Shown here in pieces: positions 57,747-60,147 of a DNA stretch of 60,147 bases. The stretch's first letter is position 1; each line of letters begins with the position of its first letter. The position numbers and the translations under genes are program-made. Origin of the DNA: Rhabdothermincola sp037478855 (lineage in GTDB: Bacteria; Actinomycetota; Acidimicrobiia; Acidimicrobiales; Acidimicrobilacustridaceae); assembly GCA_037478855.1 (NCBI GenBank), contig JBBFLY010000007.1, positions 1 through 60,147 on the forward strand, in the 5' to 3' direction. The notes beneath the pieces are model-generated. The model did not search any database, was not told the DNA's origin, and saw only the letters and a program-made list of their open reading frames with translations.

Positions 57747-59177
57747 TCAGCGCCGGGCGATCCGGTGCGCTCGCATCAGGGCCAGCGCGCCGGCGGCGGT
57801 CGTCGGTCCGTACGTGCGGTTCGCGTCCGACGAGACCTGGCGGAGCTGCTCGATCTCACGACGGTCGATCTGGCACCGGCTGGTGATCGGTTCGACGCCA
57901 TAGAGCCTCGCCGAGTTGAGCCCCAGGATCTTGGCCTTGATCTGGGGGGTCAGCGCCGGATAGCCGAAGCGCTCCTGGAGCTCGTCGCTGATCTGGAAGG
58001 CCCGGAACGCCTGGATCTGATCCTGGGGTGATCCGTACCAGATCGAGTCCGTCCCCCACACGACGTTGTCCTCACCGAAGGTCACCAGCAGCTTTCCCAG
58101 CAGGTGTGCGGCCTCGGTCGGGCGACCCATCACCGACTTCCACGTCGAGCCCAGCTCGGCGTAGACGTTGCCGCCGGGACCGATGCCCGCGGCTCGCACC
58201 GAGGCGATCAGGCGGTCGACGCCCTTCGCGTCCGATGCGTCGTAGGGCCCTTCGGTGTGGTCGGGTTCGTAGCCCGAGTGGTACACGACGAAGGAGAGCT
58301 CGGGATGGTTCCGTGCTGCAGGGCCGACGTCGACGGGGCTGGCGAAGGGACTCCCCGAGGAGAAGCCCTTGTGCACCGCCACGATCGGCGGCCCGAGGGT
58401 CGCGACCTGGGAGAGAAAAGCCCCGCCCACCTGCGCGGCACGGGGGTCGTGGTCGTCGAGGTACCACCCGGGACCGCCCGCGTGGGTGTAGACCTTCCAC
58501 GCGCTGATGCGGTAGCGGCCGGCGAGGTCGGCCATCTTGGCCAGGGCGACGTCGAGCGGCCCGTCGCTCGGGTGCGCCTCCCCCTGCATCAGGACTCGCT
58601 CGTCACCGCACACCTCGTCGGCGAGGGCCATGGTCCGGGCCATGACCTCGGGGCTGAGCGGGTTGCCCGCGAAGGGCAGCGCGGAGAGCACCACCATGGT
58701 GGTGTCGCTCTTGTTGAAGATCAGATCGAGGAACTTGTCGACCGAGTAGCACTCCCTCGGATCCGCAGACCCGCACCGGGATTGGGGGAACTCCGGCACG
58801 GGGCCGCCGTAGTCGTGGCTGAACTCGAGGAAGTGGCCTTGGACGTCGAAGACGAGCTCGTCGCCGCCCAGCGCGTCCAGCGCCGCGTCCAGCTCGTGCT
58901 CGGCCTCCGGGGGGACCTCGAAGGTGCCTCCGGGTGCGCCCTGCTCGGCGTCTCTGGTGCAGGCCGCGAGCACCGACAGCATCGTCGCCGCTCCCATCGA
59001 CGACAGCAGGAACTGCCGACGCGACATGCCGAGGGCTGAAGCGTTCCTCGACACCCGGTCCCGGGTCCGCCGGGCGACCTCCCGCACCAGCGGCGAGGGT
59101 GGCGGCGGAAGAAACTCGCCGTTGGAACAGGGGTGGAGCTTGATGGGTAGGCCGGGGTCGAGCTCCTCGCGTGCCAT
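57747..59177 (-). CDS. Amidohydrolase-family protein exported as Tat lipoprotein
   Basis: 476-aa protein. The Tat signal SRRQFLLSSMGAATMLSVLAAC begins only at about residue 52, after a region with LPIKLHPCSNGEFLPPPPSP that I remember as conserved in related Acidimicrobiia proteins, so ATG 59177 is kept although ATG 59027 would put the twin arginines at the N terminus. GGGAG about 9 nt upstream supports 59177. The mature part is an amidohydrolase_2-type barrel: VFDVQGHFLEFSH, AWKVYTHAGGPGWYLDD, IVAVHKGFSSGSPF, FVVYHSGYEPDH and VWGTDSIWYGSPQDQ. Likely a hydrolase or decarboxylase at the cell surface, substrate unknown. Confidence 0.82.
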   Translation of the reverse strand: MAREELDPGLPIKLHPCSNGEFLPPPPSPLVREVARRTRDRVSRNASALGMSRRQFLLSSMGAATMLSVLAACTRDAEQGAPGGTFEVPPEAEHELDAALDALGGDELVFDVQGHFLEFSHDYGGPVPEFPQSRCGSADPRECYSVDKFLDLIFNKSDTTMVVLSALPFAGNPLSPEVMARTMALADEVCGDERVLMQGEAHPSDGPLDVALAKMADLAGRYRISAWKVYTHAGGPGWYLDDHDPRAAQVGGAFLSQVATLGPPIVAVHKGFSSGSPFASPVDVGPAARNHPELSFVVYHSGYEPDHTEGPYDASDAKGVDRLIASVRAAGIGPGGNVYAELGSTWKSVMGRPTEAAHLLGKLLVTFGEDNVVWGTDSIWYGSPQDQIQAFRAFQISDELQERFGYPALTPQIKAKILGLNSARLYGVEPITSRCQIDRREIEQLRQVSSDANRTYGPTTAAGALALMRAHRIARR

Positions 59178-59203
59178 CACCCCCATGCTCCCACGCCCGT
59201 TGG

Positions 59204-59209
59204 TAGCGT
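59204..59209 (+). promoter_or_regulatory. -10-like TAGCGT, 8 nt before ATG 59218
   Basis: TAGCGT in the 40-nt gap divergent from the amidohydrolase gene; no Shine-Dalgarno sequence. Confidence 0.45.
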
Positions 59210-59217
59210 GCCGGGCC

Positions 59218-59703
59218 ATGAACCCGCTCGTCATCGCGGTTGCCGTCGTGCTGGTCATCGGCGTCGGCGCGCTCGTCGCGCTCAACCCTGTCATCGCCCG
59301 AAAGAGCCAGGAAGCCGTCGATCGGTGCCGGGCCGAGCTCGGCGGGCGCGAGCAGGTCCGGCTCCTCGAGTCCCGCGCGGTCGGGTTCGCGACCGACCCC
59401 GAGGAAGCCGGCGGTCTGCGCGGCCAGGGCTGTCTCGGCGTGAACGCGACCGATCTGTTGTTCGTGACCACGATCGGCCACAGGACGCTGCGCATCCCCC
59501 GGGCCTCGATCCTCAGGGTGGACACCTCGGGCGATCCCCGTTCAGAGGCCAAGGCGACGGTCCTCGTCACCTTCTCCCATCCCGAGCACGGGGAGGTGAC
59601 GGCATCGTGGCGGCTCCCCGATCCTCGGCCGTGGCTGGTGGAGCTGGGCTACGACTGGGGTCCGGAGGGCCCGCCGGCGCTCACGACCGGGGGGAGCCGC
59701 TGA
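59218..59703 (+). CDS. Single-pass membrane protein with PH/GRAM-like domain
   Basis: 161-aa protein. One N-terminal membrane helix (LVIAVAVVLVIGVGALVAL, residues about 4-22) is followed by a soluble domain of beta strands (LGVNATDLLFVTTIGHRTLRIPR-type segment, AKATVLVTFSHPEHGEVTASWRLPDP) that resembles a bacterial PH or GRAM-like module. No catalytic motif. Function unknown; ATG 59218 follows a TAGCGT box by 8 nt. Confidence 0.65.
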   Translation: MNPLVIAVAVVLVIGVGALVALNPVIARKSQEAVDRCRAELGGREQVRLLESRAVGFATDPEEAGGLRGQGCLGVNATDLLFVTTIGHRTLRIPRASILRVDTSGDPRSEAKATVLVTFSHPEHGEVTASWRLPDPRPWLVELGYDWGPEGPPALTTGGSR

Positions 59704-59724
59704 GCGACTGCCCCGACCGGGCGC

Positions 59725-60147
59725 TCACCAGCCCCGGAAGACGGCTGGGCGTCGTTCGACGAACGCGGTCATGCCTTCGCGGGCATCGTGGGTGCCGCTG
59801 AGCAGCTCCTGGGCGAGGGCCTCCTCGTCGAAGGCGGTCTGACGGCTGGATTCGAAGGAGCGGTTCACGAGCCACTTGGTCATCGCCAGGGCGCGGGTCG
59901 GCGCGGCGGCCAGGCGGTCGGCCAGGGCTGTCACCTCGGCGCGGAGCTCGAGTGCGGGCACCACTCGGTTCGCGATGCCCAGACGCAGGGCGTCGGTTGC
60001 CGAGAGGTCGTCGCCGAGGAACAGCAGCTCCTTGGCCCGGTGCAGGCCGACCAGTCGGGGCAGCAGGTAGGCGGCCCCGGCGTCGGGCATGATCCCTCGT
60101 CGCACGAACAGCTCGATGAGCCGAGCGTTGTCGGCCATCACCACCAG
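59725..60147 (-). CDS. Enoyl-CoA hydratase/isomerase, cut by the window end
   Basis: C-terminal 140 residues of a crotonase-fold enzyme: RRGIMPDAGAAYLLPRLVGLHRAKEL, GIANRVVP, APTRALAMTKWLVNRS and GMTAFVERRPAVFRGW, the last being the standard C terminus of enoyl-CoA hydratases. The N-terminal half with the oxyanion-hole motif lies beyond 60147, so the true start is outside the window; the Met at 60144 is internal. Confidence 0.92.
   Translation of the reverse strand: MVVMADNARLIELFVRRGIMPDAGAAYLLPRLVGLHRAKELLFLGDDLSATDALRLGIANRVVPALELRAEVTALADRLAAAPTRALAMTKWLVNRSFESSRQTAFDEEALAQELLSGTHDAREGMTAFVERRPAVFRGW

Overview
The window looks like chromosomal DNA of a high-GC actinobacterium, most likely class Acidimicrobiia. 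Clues are the enolase-FtsB-DUF501-Ppx gene set, several LLM/F420-type oxidoreductases with a PPOX-family protein, the epimerase/PlsC-like pair also known from mycobacteria, a membrane-tailed CoxG, and many start codons lying 6-10 nt behind a TAnnnT box, which suggests leaderless transcripts. A run of ten Ns at 16649-16658 shows a draft or metagenome assembly. I see no transposase, phage or cas gene. There is one tRNA gene, Leu(TAA).

Layout. 1-3.1 kb: mazG, eno and ftsB. 3.1-13.2 kb: a molybdenum-hydroxylase (CoxL/M/S form II) island with XdhC-, MocA- and CoxG-type maturation factors, a three-gene ABC exporter, a YceI protein and a DUF6941 protein. This island separates eno-ftsB from their usual partners DUF501 and Ppx/GppA, which here form one fused ORF (13.2-14.6 kb). 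14.6-24.4 kb: a class V aminotransferase, a GNAT protein, an epimerase/acyltransferase/enoyl-CoA hydratase operon, an MFS exporter, a lone Fe-S PD-(D/E)XK nuclease, and a glycosyltransferase-methyltransferase fusion with a membrane partner. 24.4-28.7 kb: tRNA-Leu, a membrane-embedded spermidine-synthase-like protein, a cold shock protein and a LOG-family protein. 28.7-34.5 kb: three LLM oxidoreductases, a putative di-iron protein, a TetR regulator with a clear operator, and an SDR. 34.6-39.4 kb: an oligopeptide-type binding lipoprotein and class I plus class II fumarases side by side.

39.5-46.5 kb is the most unusual part. A polytopic protein with a PH-like domain (42359-43843) is bracketed by two arrays of the same 62-bp hairpin repeat, four copies upstream and two downstream. 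The last gene of the next operon appears to start with CTG. 46.6-53.8 kb carries four genes of the lower ethylmalonyl-CoA pathway (Mcl lyase, a second CitE-like protein, methylsuccinyl-CoA dehydrogenase, mesaconyl-CoA hydratase), split by a PAS-GGDEF-EAL protein. 53.8-60.1 kb holds mutY (also apparently CTG-initiated), an alpha/beta hydrolase, an MBL-fold hydrolase, a flavin reductase/gamma-carbonic-anhydrase pair, a Tat-lipoprotein amidohydrolase and a truncated enoyl-CoA hydratase.

All calls come from reading motifs and neighbourhoods; no database search was run.
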